The notes: generated by a model not told the origin, from the letters alone. DNA of 61,898 nucleotides from Phallusia fumigata (GCA_008931825.1 QXVZ01030108.1:1-61898), one strand, 5' to 3'; counted from the first letter of the stretch, positions 23,271 through 36,100 are shown. A program made the numbers and translations.

Positions 23271-26200
23271 ATGTCGGAGTGCGCCAACGAAAGCAAACCG
23301 GATGAAAAAAACGAGACAGTAAGTGTGTATTTGTAAACTACGCCGAAATAATTGTGACTTATGATTTAAGAGTTTATTGCGTTTTTACTCGGTCGCTTTG
23401 TCGGAAAAAAACGTTGGTGGGCTGCAAACATAAATTTATCTGCACAAAATATATATATTTGGCACCTTACCATTAGTACATCTATAAATACAATTAAAAA
23501 ATATTTTTTTATGTTTATCAGGTCTGTTATGTCAGTATGGAAAGTAATGTATATCAGATCTTATTCCTGTGATGTACAAATTGTAGGTTGCCGTTCAAGA
23601 AAAGATGGAAACTGAAGCAGACCAGGAAGTGGCTTCCAATGGTCAGATAAATGAAGATACAAAGTATGCAGTTAAAAAGGACACCAAATCAGAAGATGTC
23701 ACTAAAGAAAATAATAGTACAGAAAAAAACAAGAATCTGGAAGAAATGAAAGAAACTAAAATTGAAAATGAAGAAGAGGAAGAAGGTGATGAAAGTGAAG
23801 AAGAGCTCCCACGTAAGACAAAATATATAATTCACAAGAAAGTTTTGCATTTTTATCATTACACTGTCTTTATAGTTTGTTGGGTATTTGGTTACTTGTA
23901 TTGACTATAGCTTTGATCAAAGCACACCTCAACTAGGTTGCAGTGTTACTCAGACTAAATTAGACTATTGCAGCAGTTAAGTATGGTTGTGTGACCGTAG
24001 AAAGTATGCACCAAGTTGGCATATACCATATTGTAAAGAATATAAAACTGTGGCCAATTGTTACCATATTTACTGCCCAGTCTGCGGAGTATGGCAGTTC
24101 CTGACTAGATGCAAAGCAAGCGCCTCCTTGTGCATATTTATATTTGGAAACTAATCCTCGAATTTGGAACTTTGAACTAATCCTTGTTTTTGCACAAAAA
24201 TGTGTTTGCATGGTTGGAAAGTTCACTGCACAACTTTGGGCACCACAATCCGAATGAAGTTTGCACAAAAATCTTTAAAAATATACAAGTTTTCGTGGTG
24301 CAAACTTTTTTGCGGCCATGTGATTGTTTTTATCTGCGCAGTGATTGGGCCTGGCTAGTATTTGTGGGCGTAACTGGAGCTCGTCTGACTGTCTGGTGAT
24401 ATACAGGTGTGATGTTGGAATTTTTTAAAACAATGTTTGTTGCAGCGGGTTTGCTCGAGCAACCAATTGAAATTTTAAAGGACAAGAGGGAAAGAAAGAA
24501 GGTGGCAAGGTTTACTTACGATGATGCTCCAACATCATCAACTGAAAAAAAGAAGCTTGAAATTAAAGAAGGGTATGTCATGCTTAGAGAATGGAATTAT
24601 CAGAAAGCAAAAATGCATTTATACATCATTTCTGTAGTGCTACAATAACAAAAGATATGGCATAGTTAATTAAATTCTTAAAAATACTTTATTACCATAG
24701 AGAATTATATTGTGTCAGGATTTTTTTCAGTTTAGTGTCCATAACCAGCTAACAAAGGTCAATTTCTGTCTTTTTAAGTTGCTGTTTTTTAATAATTGCT
24801 GTATTTTTTAGAAAAGGTATTAAACTGGGTGACCACCCAAGGGTTGAATGGCATCTTAACAAAAACAAAGGGGAAGACCTAAAAATCATTCATAAACTTT
24901 TCTTTGGAGTATTCGGTGATGTAAGTTAAACTAAATGTAACCAAATGTGATTGTTTGTTTTTAATCCACAAATACATGCAACTTGTGAGTCACTCTGTAA
25001 TGTATTTTTGTTTACTTATTTTATAGTTAGAGGAATAAAGTTATTAAAATTTTTTACGTCAACTGTATTTGATACAACTGTTAACACTATACAGGCTCAC
25101 CATTGCAAGAAAAATATCAGAAATTTTTCTGGTTTCACATTTGAAAAAGACTCTCCAGAATATGAAAAGAAAGAGGAATATATTGGAAGGTATGGTTTCT
25201 TTAATTTGAAGTAAATGTGGAATGTTAAACTGTTTTCTTGAAATTTAAGCAAATGTAAAATGTTTTTGGCAGATTCACATTGGACAACTTAAAATGGGCA
25301 ATGACTGTGTGTGACATTGAAAACAAAAAGGGAAAGAAGGATGATTTAATTGACAACTTTTTGGAATGGTGTCTGTGTCCGAAACCCACCGGAAAGGTAC
25401 TGTTGATCTCTTTGGACAGAATGTTCCAGCTTAAAGCATAATTGCAAAACAATTGAAACTTTTGTATTGGTCATCTGTTCATAAAGATCATTGGGACATG
25501 TCTAAATTATACATTTTTATAGTAAAAAAACAGCAAAGTACACATATATTTAAGTATGTTCTTGGACTATTGTCATGTTAAAGCACTATGTTTTATTAAA
25601 AGCAAAGTCTTAGCAAGACACTGACTTTCAAAGATGTCGTTTTTATCAGAAAAACTTAAAACCTATTCACTTTGGCCCCAAAAAATGAGGCTAGATTGAT
25701 AAATGTTTAGACACATTTTTGTCTATGTAGCTGTTGTGTATACCTTCTTGGCAAAAACCATTTCAGTTTTGTCAAAAATGTTGCAAGGATAATATAAACC
25801 AGTGGTTGGAAACACTTTAAATGCAGTGTGCCAGTTTCTAAATTTTGTTAAAATGGTATTCACATGCCAACATTTTTGGGTTTTGGTGGAGGTTTGTGGC
25901 AATAATTTAAGTAATAATCGAAATACAGACAGTCACTGTTTAAATTTGATACTTTTGTTGCAGACTGTGTTTAATTACATAAAACAGCATCAGAATATAA
26001 AGTTATAAATCACTTGGGGTGCTATGAATAATTACCTCTGTGGCAGGGTTGCCGACCCCTAATATAATCAAACCTAGTGTTTGCGTATGGCATGTACAAA
26101 TGTTACATGATCAAAGTTGTTCTGCCACCAATGCCGATACTTTGCTTATGTTCAGGCCTCTCCATTGCATTAAACATTCAAATACACATTTATTGCCCAG

Positions 26201-27777
26201 AGTTGTGTTGACCAGATAATGAATTATTATAACATGTAATTTATTGATTAGTCCCTCCCAAAGAAGCGAAAGCGAGGCGATAAAAAGAAGACAAAGTCGA
26301 AAGGGAAACCCAGAAAACCAAAAGATACAACACAGGTAAAAAACAACAGTGGATCAAATTGGTATTGTTAAAATCTCAGGTCATTTAATCAAAAATTGAG
26401 GTTATACTCATTTTTTCCTGCTTTTAGAATGACACCAACACTACAATTTCCTATGATGACCTGAGTTCAGATTCTGACTCGGAAGTAGAAGTAAGTTGAT
26501 GAAACATTACAAACAAAGTCTAAAAACTTCTATAATTTTGATGCTTGATTACAACAGGAAAAAGTGTCAAGTCCAAAACAGACGAAGATGGCAAAGACCC
26601 CATCAAGTTCTACAAAGAAGAAAACTCCACAAAAGCGAAAGTCGTCTGGATCTCCGAAGAAAATTGCGAAGGTTAAAATTGGTGAGAAACAGGTTACAAA
26701 TAGTTTTTCACAATAAAAACTTAAAAAATTAACCTTAAGTGACACCTCTGTTGGATACAAAATATATTGGTCCCAATGACCAGCTAAGGTTAAACCAAGC
26801 TGATCTTCATTAAAAGTGTTATGTACCAAGGTTTAAGGGGTTGCAATAACACAGTGCATTGTGCTGTGGTCTTACAAACACATGATAGTCATAATGTACT
26901 ACCTGCTGCAGAACTTTCAGCTGTGGTTTCTTTACTCTATCTGGTCAAGTTATTTAGCAACATCAGTTTTTGAGGTGCCCCCACCATCCACACAAAACAA
27001 AAAACGCCAATAATTGTGGCATGGCTACCTGCTTCGTGACATCAGGAAAAAAACATGATACTATGTGCTGTCTGGTTGGATGTGCTCAGTGCCAACATGC
27101 TAAAAGAATGATGCTTTTTGTTTAATTTTATCCCATTACCCTGCTAGCCCCAAAGAGTAGAATGTTTTGTTGCTTACACACTATGCACTATGCCCACAAA
27201 ATGAGTTTCTGTGCATATGATGGTAATATAAATCCAATTTAAATAGCATGAAAAGATCTGAACTACCTGTTTGACCAAACTTTATCAGAAGACAGTATCA
27301 ATTTTTTAATGTACTGTTTCCCCAGGAAATGCAAAGAAAGATCTTATTTCTTCGGATGATTCTGATGACGAACCACTACAAAAGAAAAAATCTCCACCCA
27401 CAGTATGATTTTTATTAATTTGCCTTTATTCAAAGGGGTTTCTTGGTATCGAAACCACTGGTCAATTAATGAGTATATACATAAAAGCCTCAGCTTTTTT
27501 ATTATGATTGGATTGTAAGAGTAACAGTTTGACATTTCTAAAGAATGCCCAAATAAGGAAGTCTGTCGAAAAAATTCTAAAAGGAGCAAATTTGGAGGAA
27601 ATTACAATGAAAGCTGTTTGCGTGAAAGTTTATGAGATGTATCCTGACTTTGATCTGTCCGACCGAAAACCATTTATCAAAGAAACAGTTAAAAAGGTGG
27701 GTCCTGTTACACAATGCGTTTTATAATTTGCGATCAAAACTTAAATATATACCATTTATGTACAGATAATATCTTGA
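23271..27777 (+). CDS. DEK: DEK chromatin-associated protein
   Basis: Twelve exons, 23271-23318, 23587-23812, 24446-24572, 24812-24920, 25095-25189, 25273-25396, 26252-26335, 26428-26490, 26558-26681, 27326-27402, 27520-27696 and 27766-27777, give about 421 residues; human DEK has 375. The N terminus is Glu/Lys-rich. The core then reads QPIEILKDKRERKKVARFTY, KLLFF-type LKIIHKLFFGVFGDAHHCKK and the SAP-like block RFTLDNLKWAMTVCDIENKK with LIDNFLEWCLCPKPTGK. A Lys/Ser/Asp-rich tail with basic nuclear-localisation-like clusters follows. The C-terminal DEK_C fold is ANLEEITMKAVCVKVYEMYP with FDLSDRKPFIKETVKKIIS to the stop, very like vertebrate DEK. DEK binds DNA with structure preference, introduces supercoils and acts as a histone chaperone. 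The last exon codes only IIS and stop. A hAT-like insertion sits in intron 6. Confidence 0.95.
25798..26059. mobile_element. Probable non-autonomous hAT-type element in DEK intron 6
   Basis: The left end reads ACCAGTGGTTGGAAACACTT. The right end, in reverse complement, reads GGGGTCGGCAACCCTGCCAC. These are related but imperfect hAT-like termini. An 8-bp direct repeat TAATATAA flanks it (25790-25797 and 26060-26067). Length about 262 bp and no open frame. Exact edges are uncertain by a few bases. Confidence 0.65.
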
Positions 27778-30286
27778 GTCCTTACATGTCAAACAATGTC
27801 GACCACTCGCCGTGTTGAGACTCTAGTCAGTGGATATTCCCAGCAATGTGATGAAGGGAAACTGTTTTTATGTTCTAATTGTTGCGCCATGATTTTATTT
27901 TCAAACAACTTGGTGTGTCACATGTTTAAAATGGATTTTTTTAACCAGAGATTGTGCAGTCGACCACGTTTCACAAAAAACCTGTTACCTGTTGTAGTTA
28001 TCGTCATGGTCGGCTGCACAAAACTCGCCGCAACCCGCAGAAGGCATACTTGTCGGCAGACTATGTGCTACCAGAAATGTTGTTTGTACACCATTATTTT
28101 AATGGTTTTTAAGAAGGTTTATTTTTGTTACTGCACGCGATGCTTTATCCCCAAGCTATAGATATACAGAAGATATTTTTGTGCAGTACGTTGTGGCACA
28201 AATGTGAAAACCAGAGCTTGTTTTACAATTGTTCTTTCTTATTAGAAATACCAGATTTCTACTAACAAATAAATAAGCAATACGAAGGTGTAAAAAGGAA
28301 CATATTTTGGATAACATAATTTTTATCAACAGGCATCAAGTAAAAATGGTAAAAACTAATCATAAAGATGTGTTTTTAATTTTTTTTTGTTTTTTAATTA
28401 CTCTAATCAAAGAGTTTCATGAACTTTGTCGGATCTCTTTCTGGGGCAATGGAAGTAAAATCAATCATCATTGGTAATTGTTTTATTGCTTACTGCTACA
28501 TTTTTGGTTTGTTAGTTAGCTTTTAGCGCTTTTGTACATTTCAATTCGATTTTCACAATACACGTCTTTTATACATCGAGAGCAACTGCGTTTAATTTAA
28601 TTCCCAATTTGGGTGTTGAGAGTGAATATAAGTACCTTAAGCGCCAAACCTGTTCTGTGGTTTTTAAAGCACGTTTAACAATATATATTACTTGTTTAAG
28701 GCCTTAAGGTATTATTATGAAATACCTTTTATCCCAGCAAAGGTAGTTCTACCAAAGTTGTCGTGACTGCGAGTGTTCCTTTGCAACACGGCAGACCTTA
28801 AAATTTGAAAACATTTTTGGATCGAAGGTTGAAGAATGTACAAAAAACCTTGTTTCTTTTTTGAAGGAGTAGGCGTGCTTCTGATCAGGTGTTCGTGTTG
28901 AATTACCTGTTGTACTTCCGTTTCGTTGACACAATTTTTTGAACGAAATACCTGACGTCGTGCGTCCGGAACGCGCATATTCTTTCCTTTTTTTAATAAC
29001 ACTTCCTCGCTGAAAGGCCCACTATTCGGTCAGGTACAGCATTAAAACGGCGCCTGATTTACACTAATATTTAACCAACGGTGGTCGGAGACTCGAAACG
29101 GGGTTTGAGGCACTCTTTGTGACGTTTTGTAACTCTTTCAAATTTAAGCGAAAATGGACAAGGTATCACCAGATAAGTGTGTGATAGTCCACAATCACAT
29201 TTGCTGACTCGGAATTTCCCGTAGGCTGCAAATATTTACAGTTAAATGGAACAAAGTGCAAGTCATTTAAAATAGTTTTGACTCAGTGTTGTCCCTCTTA
29301 AACTGTTGCGCTGTAGTTCAGGCGCTAAGGGACGTAACTCTGTGCGCCAAGTTAAAAATGCGCTTTTTATGGTTGGTACGCCAGGTGATTGTTAACGGCA
29401 CGCAAAGTGATATACGATTTATATTCCAACACATTTTTAAGCCAAGTTAAGCGACCTCTGTTTTTTATCGTAAAGTGCAACTGCAGCATCTAGCTACAGA
29501 GTGCGCGCTGTAACGATTAGCTAAAATCCAGAAACATAAAGCAGTGACGTCATTATCATGGCACTCGAAGTTATTATAATTTTGACATAATTTTTAATTG
29601 TAAACTGGCACACTGAGCTCATAAAGGTTGATGACCACTGTATTACAGTCATTATCGAAAACGTGCGATTACATTTTAAACAAAATCCTCCTCAATAGAA
29701 CCTCTGATCTGGGGCGCTCAACCAATGTACAGACATAAACATGGCAGCGCCCTGGGTTCAAATCCCGTAAAAATGGTTCTCCTTTAGCAGCTATAAAATG
29801 CCAATAACATTGAATTTATTTGGTCGAAAAAGATATGTAGAGGCGCTCGAGACCAGATCAGAGAACACTAGCAGAGGCAAGAGAACAAAGATGAACGCGG
29901 TTTTTATAAAACGGACACAGATAAACACAAGGATCCAAATAACAACGGTAAAAACTGCATTTTTACTGGACGATTAAAGGACCGAGCGATCTAGGTGGAT
30001 TTATTGTTCTGTTAATTACGGCATTAAATTAATTGACGATGTGAACAGTAAATTTGAGAGTAAATTTTAAAAAATAACTCGCTCATGTGAACAGGCCCAA
30101 TGTACTAAAACGCTTGTTGATTTTTTTAAAACCTAAAAAAGAAATAAATGTTGCCATTTAAGTCATCTAAAAAGATAAAACAGTGGTAAATGAAAGTTAT
30201 AAAATAAAAACAAGAAAATAAAAGACAAGGACACAGAATCATGTCGCATTTAAATCAATCAAAATTATGTTGTCATGGTGACATAC
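27778..30286. other. Gene-poor stretch downstream of DEK
   Basis: The DEK 3' UTR should begin here. A 121-codon plus-strand frame at 27796-28161 shows no domain and is not called. A minus-strand frame at 28715-29002 could hold an exon of the unidentified minus-strand gene but lacks independent support. A GGTTCAAATCCC box at about 29755 hints at another tRNA-derived repeat. Confidence 0.35.
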
Positions 30287-30418
30287 CAACACATTTAGTC
30301 TTTGGTCGTGGCGTCTCATAGTAAAAAGTACAGATGCCGTTGCAGTCATCTATATTTGGGTCAATAGTAAGAAGTTTAGGTGACAGAACTTTTTCTCCTT
30401 CACGTCGCCGGGTTGTTC
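30287..30418 (-). CDS. Candidate internal exon F of an unidentified gene
   Basis: Bounded by an acceptor (CTGGCAG) and a donor (G|GTATGTC), both phase 1. It encodes TTRRREGEKVLSPKLLTIDP followed by NIDDCNGICTFYYETPRPK. Composition is protein-like and the frame has no stop, whereas the other strand is not open in a comparable way. I do not recognise the family. An alternative acceptor would start it at 30427. Confidence 0.4.
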
Positions 30419-30427
30419 CTGCCAGTG

Positions 30428-31337
30428 CTTATGAAAGCACCTGCATTAAAATCAACATTTACAGAGTTTCTAAACGTTGACCTGAATTAAATCAATAAAC
30501 TGTGTTGTGGTAAAACCACTGTGTCGGCACACTGCACTGTTAATGACCCCTCCCCCCAACCATTATAAACACGCACCCACTCAAAACAGTTTGCCTCGAC
30601 AGTTTTTAATCAGTTAAGTCCAAAATCAATTTTTTTTAAACGAAAGTAAAACTAAACAAAATCTTCTAGTAACCTTTTCTTCTAGTAAGAAGCTAAGAAG
30701 ATATCTGGTTTTCAAAACTATTCCCAATTTCTGAATCACTTCGGTGCCATTTCCATACTGTAGTACAGTTCATGCTGAGCAAACAACAACGTTTTATATT
30801 CTGCCAACTTTAAATTTGGGAACATAGCTCTATAAACCATGTTTTGTGTGCCAAGGTATAAATCTCGTTCTGTGTAAAAAGCAACAAAACATCTGACTCG
30901 AACGTTAATACATTTATTCCAAAATTTTTTGGTTTTTATTAAGATTTTAGTAACTATTAAACATACCTATAAATTTACCAAAAAAAACTTTACTCTTCAT
31001 TTTGGTATGCACACAAAGTCACAAGATTAGCATGTTTGCGAAAAATCAAAGATTACATGTCATTAAAAGTCTTGGAAGAGTTTGTTTAGGCTTTATAACA
31101 AAGCTCAGTCTAATAGAACTGTAGTTGAGTTTATTAAGTTGGTGCATCTACACCAGGTGGCTTTCAGACAACTCTATAGACAACACTAAGCAAAAGACAT
31201 GGATGATTACATAAAAAAGCAAATAAAACACTCTAAAAGCAGATTTCAAAAATCGAAATCCGGTGTCAAAGATGATTAAACTTGTGTGCTGTTTTGAGAA
31301 CAGTCATATAAATTAAAAAGCAGTTGTAGCAGTTTTG
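30428..31337. other. No supported feature
   Basis: AT-rich sequence between two candidate exons. I see no gene or clear repeat. Confidence 0.35.
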
Positions 31338-31432
31338 TCATGGAGGAGTTCGCTTGTTGAATTTATCTTTGCCTTTCAGCTGTTTCCTGAAGAGGACTTT
31401 GGGATCTTCTTTGCAGCCAAATGAGAAAACAC
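31338..31432 (-). CDS. Candidate terminal exon E of an unidentified gene
   Basis: An acceptor TACTTTAG is followed, in phase 1, by VFSFGCKEDPKVLFRKQLKG, then KDKFNKRTPP and a stop. The Lys/Arg-rich end looks like a protein C terminus. No family was recognised. It could be the last exon of the gene that includes the exons at 33816-36198. Confidence 0.4.
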
Positions 31433-31574
31433 CTAAAGTAATGTGGCAAACTTTAGTTGGATGAGACCACAACAGTCTTATTTTATGCGAAACTTTTTAG
31501 GCAATACTGTGATACTATTATTTATCCTAGTTTTTGTATTACCTTTACAGACTAATGTGAAAACTCGGTTAGAA

Positions 31575-31803
31575 TTGGTCACAGTTACGTCGTGCCCCAA
31601 TAGTGTTTTCAGGACCATGACCACAATTTCATATGCTGAATTTAAAAATCTGTGACATTTTGTCTTGCCTTGTTGCAGAAGGAGGAGCAACCTTGCAAGT
31701 TTTGCCATGCACAAAGATTTGGGTCGGGTCCAGGGAGAGGTAAAACTATTGAATAAGCGGTTATAACATTACATCTTTTAATCGTAGTGGGCATGCAAGT
31801 GTC
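31575..31803 (+). repeat. Left arm of a long inverted repeat
   Basis: This segment matches the reverse complement of about 33035-33266 with a few mismatches and small indels. Shared blocks include GTTTTCAGGACCATGACCAC, GGAGGAGCAACCTTGCAA and GTGGGCATGCAAGTGTCCA. The spacer is about 1.2 kb. Frames open across it are not coding. Confidence 0.85.
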
Positions 31804-31829
31804 CACCCAGTTGCTGAAATAGGTTCTGC

Positions 31830-33780
31830 CACCACCCATATCCTCTTAAGGGAGGAAAAATCTTGCCTAATCATGGGGGAGATGCGATTATCCTGGGAGT
31901 GCTGGAAAAGACTATGATATCCTCCTGCTTAATGATGGAGGCGGGGCAAAGGATTGTGAGGTGCTAAAATGTGTAACAGCATCACCATGGTTCATCTGGG
32001 GGCGGGGCGGTGCTGGAATAGGTGGTGATATCTATAGGTTAGCTCGTAGGATTGCCTGGAGGGTGCAGGAACACGTTACGATGTTGTTCTGGGGTGTTGG
32101 AATTTAGGTTATGGGACAATGAGATTGTCCTGGGTGCTGGAGTAGGTTCTGATATTACCATACCTAATCAAGGGTGAAGTAACTCATTCCAGCATCCTTT
32201 GGCCAATCTCATCTTCCTTCCACATGATCGAGACTTGTGGTCTCCTAACTTACCCCCTACCCATGACTAAGGTGATGTTGCAACCTATTCCAGTAATCTC
32301 TGGACAGTTCCCCCTCACTCCATTACCCTATGGTCAGACAGGGTGATCTCTTAACTTCCTCCACCCTTGATTAGGTATGGTAATATCATAACCTACTCCA
32401 GCACCCAGGACAATGTAGTAATTTATTCCAGCACCCCCTAGTCATCCCATCATTCCTAATTACGTATTATGATGTCGTGACGTATTCCAGTATCTGCTGG
32501 ACATTTCAACCCTTCCCACACGACATATGGTAATATAACCACCTATTTCAGCACTCACTGTATTTGACCCCTATAGCCACAGTTGCCCCACTGACCCCTA
32601 AAATGGGGCAAATTATTGAACAATGCCAGAATTGCGTAAAATTTACACATGTTTAGGTATGGTTATATCGCAACCCATTCCCGCACCCCAAGAAAATTTT
32701 ATCGATCCAATCATTGATTAAGCATGGTGACGTCATCGCAACGTGTTAACAACAACCACTAACTGACGTGTCAACATCAACTAATGATTAATCACAGTGA
32801 CAAAGAACAACAAACTTCTTTGTTTCCATTATTAAGCAATACGTTAACACAACCGTTTTCAGCCCCCTCTGGAAGAGACTATAACCCCTTCTAAAATTTC
32901 GCAGAACCATATCACAAACAGTTCCAGCACCCATGATAATCCATTGCCCTTTTCCAACCAGGGGCAGAGTGATGGTGTCACCAATTTCAGCAACCTTCAG
33001 TCAATCCAATGCACCTCCGTGTATTTTGCAACTTAATGGACACTTGCATGCCCACTATAATTAAAAGATGTAATGTTATAATCGCTTATTCAATAGTTTT
33101 CCTCTCCCTGGATCCGACCCAAATCTTTGTACATGGCAAAATTTGCAAGGTTGCTCCTCCTTCTACAAGAAGGCAAGACAAAATGTCACAGATTTTTTAA
33201 ATTGAGCACTTGAAATTGTGGTCATGGTCCTGAAAACACTGTTGGAGAACGACATAACTGTGACCACCTATCACAATGCTTAACCATGGATCATAAGCAA
33301 ATTTGATTGTCCAAATGTTACTGAAATAAATTATGGCATCACCTTGCTTTATAGGGGCTGTGGAGAGATGGGTGGTACTGGAACAGTTTGTAATATTCTA
33401 AAGTTTGGATCAATGGATTTGCCTAGAGGGTATTAGAACACGTTATGATGTGACCATGCTTAATCAGGGGTGGTAGCAATAAATTGGTTACGACTTTACC
33501 CAGCCTACTAAAGCCTTGATAAACCTCTGGGTTGGGGATTGTTCTGTATCAATGTACTTAATCATCGGTTGTTATTGGGGTTTTTAGATGCAAAATGGTA
33601 TTTTCCAGGATATGCTGTGACAGGTTACGCCTTCACGCTGTTTGATTAGGGTGAGGGGGGAGATGAAATTGTGGATACTGAAATAGGCTTCACATTACTC
33701 TGTCTAATCATGGGGAAGATGGTATTATCCAGCAAATGTCAAAATAAATTACTACATCATTCTGTTCTAACATGTATAAA
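31830..33780. repeat. Degenerate satellite of about 60-70 bp units in alternating orientation
   Basis: Units follow a loose consensus of AATCAxGGGxGGxGA, then ATTxTCCTGGGTGCTGGAAT and AGGTTATGATATxACCATGCTT. From 31830 to about 32175 they run forward. From about 32180 to 33000 most run reversed (CTATTCCAGCACCC, CTTGATTAGGTATGG). From about 33290 to 33780 they run forward again. A strong local palindrome is centred near 32269: 32148-32175 is the reverse complement of about 32363-32390. No coding signal. Confidence 0.7.
33035..33266 (-). repeat. Right arm of the long inverted repeat
   Basis: Partner of 31575-31803 in inverted orientation, for example TGGACACTTGCATGCCCAC and GGTTGCTCCTCCTTCT. 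Confidence 0.85.
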
Positions 33781-33815
33781 AAATGTTTTTTGGTAACTAG
33801 CAGCTACATACTTAC

Positions 33816-33868
33816 ATAAGTCGAATATATGAACGAAGCAGCCCGTAGTCAAATTCGGTTGCGCAGTT
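33816..33868 (-). CDS. Candidate exon D of an unidentified gene
   Basis: Encodes NCATEFDYGLLRSYIRL between a good acceptor (TTTTTGCAG) and donor (AT|GTAAGT), phases 0 to 2. It joins in phase to exon C at 33987-34008. Confidence 0.5.
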
Positions 33869-33986
33869 CTGCAAAAACAAAGAAACCAAATTTTCTTTTT
33901 TGCAAACGAATACTACTGTATTAGTTTGCTGTTTTGAATTTTGCGAAGCTAATTTTACAAATAAAAGAATATTTAATAAATCGTAC

Positions 33987-34008
33987 CTGGAGAAATACGT
34001 CGGTCATG
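33987..34008 (-). CDS. Candidate micro-exon C of an unidentified gene
   Basis: A 22-base exon whose phases (2 in, 0 out) fit exactly between exon B (ending phase 2) and exon D (starting phase 0), giving ...DFSVKK-TMTDVFLQ-NCATEFDYG... Alternatively its ATG at 34007 could be a start codon. Confidence 0.4.
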
Positions 34009-34147
34009 CTTAAATTTAGTTTCCGTGAGGTAAGCAGAAAAAATTTAGGATTTCGGAACGAACGCCCTGCTGAAAAGGCCCTCGCCGTTGCTGTCACGTG
34101 ATCACACACAAGATGGGATTTTTTTTAAACCAACATAACTGAATTCT

Positions 34148-34942
34148 ATTGTCACCAAATCGCGCATGATAATTCGAAAAAATATGTTTTAAATGCAAAA
34201 ATATACTGCACCTTGGGGTTTTTCTTCCTTCTCCGTAGTTCCACGTAAACTTCGCACAAGCGACGAACGGTTGACGTCTCCAGTGTTTTCATACAAAACC
34301 CCGCCTTTGTTGCATTTTTTTCTCGTGCTGTTTACTGATGCCCAGCATTGTCTTGGGTGCTGCTTTGAAATTATCTGTGAATTTAAACATGCCTTGATAT
34401 AAGCCCATGGTACTTGGGTTTGTTTTGATACAACCAGCACCCACTTTAAATATTATTTTATCGCCCAATATGTATTTTTTCGACTTGGTTTTTAAGGAAA
34501 CAGTTTAAATGTGGACTGTAGGTAATTCTGGTTGTTTTTTGAACNATTGTCACCAAATCGCGCATGATAATTCGAAAAAATATGTTTTAAATGCAAAAAT
34601 ATACTGCACCTTGGGGTTTTTCTTCCTTCTCCGTAGTTCCACGTAAACTTCGCACAAGCGACGAACGGTTGACGTCTCCAGTGTTTTCATACAAAACCCC
34701 GCCTTTGTTGCATTTTTTTCTCGTGCTGTTTACTGATGCCCAGCATTGTCTTGGGTGCTGCTTTGAAATTATCTGTGAATTTAAACATGCCTTGATATAA
34801 GCCCATGGTACTTGGGTTTGTTTTGATACAACCAGCACCCACTTTAAATATTATTTTATCGCCCAATATGTATTTTTTCGACTTGGTTTTTAAGGAAACA
34901 GTTTAAATGTGGACTGTAGGTAATTCTGGTTGTTTTTTGAAC
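34148..34942. repeat. Two identical 397-bp copies flanking a single N
   Basis: Positions 34148-34544 and 34546-34942 look identical, separated by an N at 34545. The copies have no visible differences, which favours uncollapsed overlapping contig ends over a biological duplication. The region lies just upstream of exon C and within the intron expected for the candidate minus-strand gene. Confidence 0.92.
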
Positions 34943-36100
34943 TCCCTCGATTATTGTCCTCCACGATTTAATCAGCGATTTAAATTAATCTAAAAACCTA
35001 CCTAATGAAAATTTTGTATTTTAAAACAAAAAAGTTTAGGTGTAGTTGTTTGTTTTGATGCGGTGTGCGAAAGAAAATAATTAACCCTTCGCTGTCGGCG
35101 TTTGAATTAAATTGACACCGGAACTTTGAATCTCATTCAACTGTAGAGCGCCCCACATTCCATTCATCTTAAAAAACTTCACACATGACCATTCATCCGA
35201 AAGTCAACGACGGTTAAATTAAATTATTTCGAGAGATCCTGCTATTCACCATGCTGCCAGCAACGGGTGCTGGTTTAAATATGAAACTGGCGCCGAAAAG
35301 CACAACAATTTTACGTTTTTCCTCCCATGACAAATTACAGCTAAAAAAGGTTTTTCACGACACGCAGTGATTTGTTTTAAATAGTTTCGACGCTTAATTG
35401 GTGGTTGTTTAAAATCACAATAAATGTTTGTTGGGAAAACACAATACCACGGAAACACAATATGATTACCTCAACCGAATATATATTATCTAACTACACT
35501 CACAGCAATGTTTCCCGGTTACCTCAGTTATGTTCTATTTTTGTCAAACTTCGTCATGACAAATCCTAACAAGTTCACTGGGCTGCGACCATTGCTAGTT
35601 TAAGTTCGTTACGAATTTAATATTGATAATTATTTCCATTGAATAGTAATTTTACAGCTCGGCGAGCAGGATACATGGGCTAAGCTTCAAATCCAAGCCA
35701 AAGACAAAGTGGGCTCGGGGCTGCGGTCTACAGAGAATACCCCTAGAGGCACATATATTAGTTGATGAGGAGATAGCATTGGTTGAGCTCTTGTTTGTTA
35801 AAAACAAACTCAGGGATTTTTTAAATTTTGGCTAGGTAGTTTTATTCGCCAGGCCAAAAGGCCCCTAATTGCCAAATAATTATGTCTTGGTCACGTGAAT
35901 TCCTAATAATACTTTGTCGTCTTTCTCCAGCGGAATTTCATTTAGCTGTCGGTGGTTCAGGGGTCATGAGCAGTTTTTGACGCTGTTATTTCAAAAGGCC
36001 ATAATAGGCAGGAAATTATTTTTATGCGTCGTCACTGCATCAATTACAAAACTTCGACAGAACTTTTAAATGGTTCACGAGAAAAAGACATAAAACTTAC
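34943..36100. other. No firmly supported gene
   Basis: A plus-strand frame at about 35656-35775 begins after TTTTACAG and reads LGEQDTWAKLQIQAKDKVGS to a stop. It could be an isolated terminal exon but has no partner. Nothing else is supported. Confidence 0.3.

Noticed and set aside
27796..28161. 121-codon plus-strand frame after DEK
   Set aside because: Composition is unlike a globular protein, with no domain or splice partner; likely 3' UTR or intergenic.
29740..29775. GGTTCAAATCCC box suggesting a tRNA gene
   Set aside because: No convincing A-box, acceptor stem or cloverleaf could be drawn; at most a decayed tRNA-derived repeat.
35656..35775. Plus-strand frame LGEQDTWAKLQIQAK after an acceptor-like site
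   Set aside because: Single isolated candidate exon without partners or homology.
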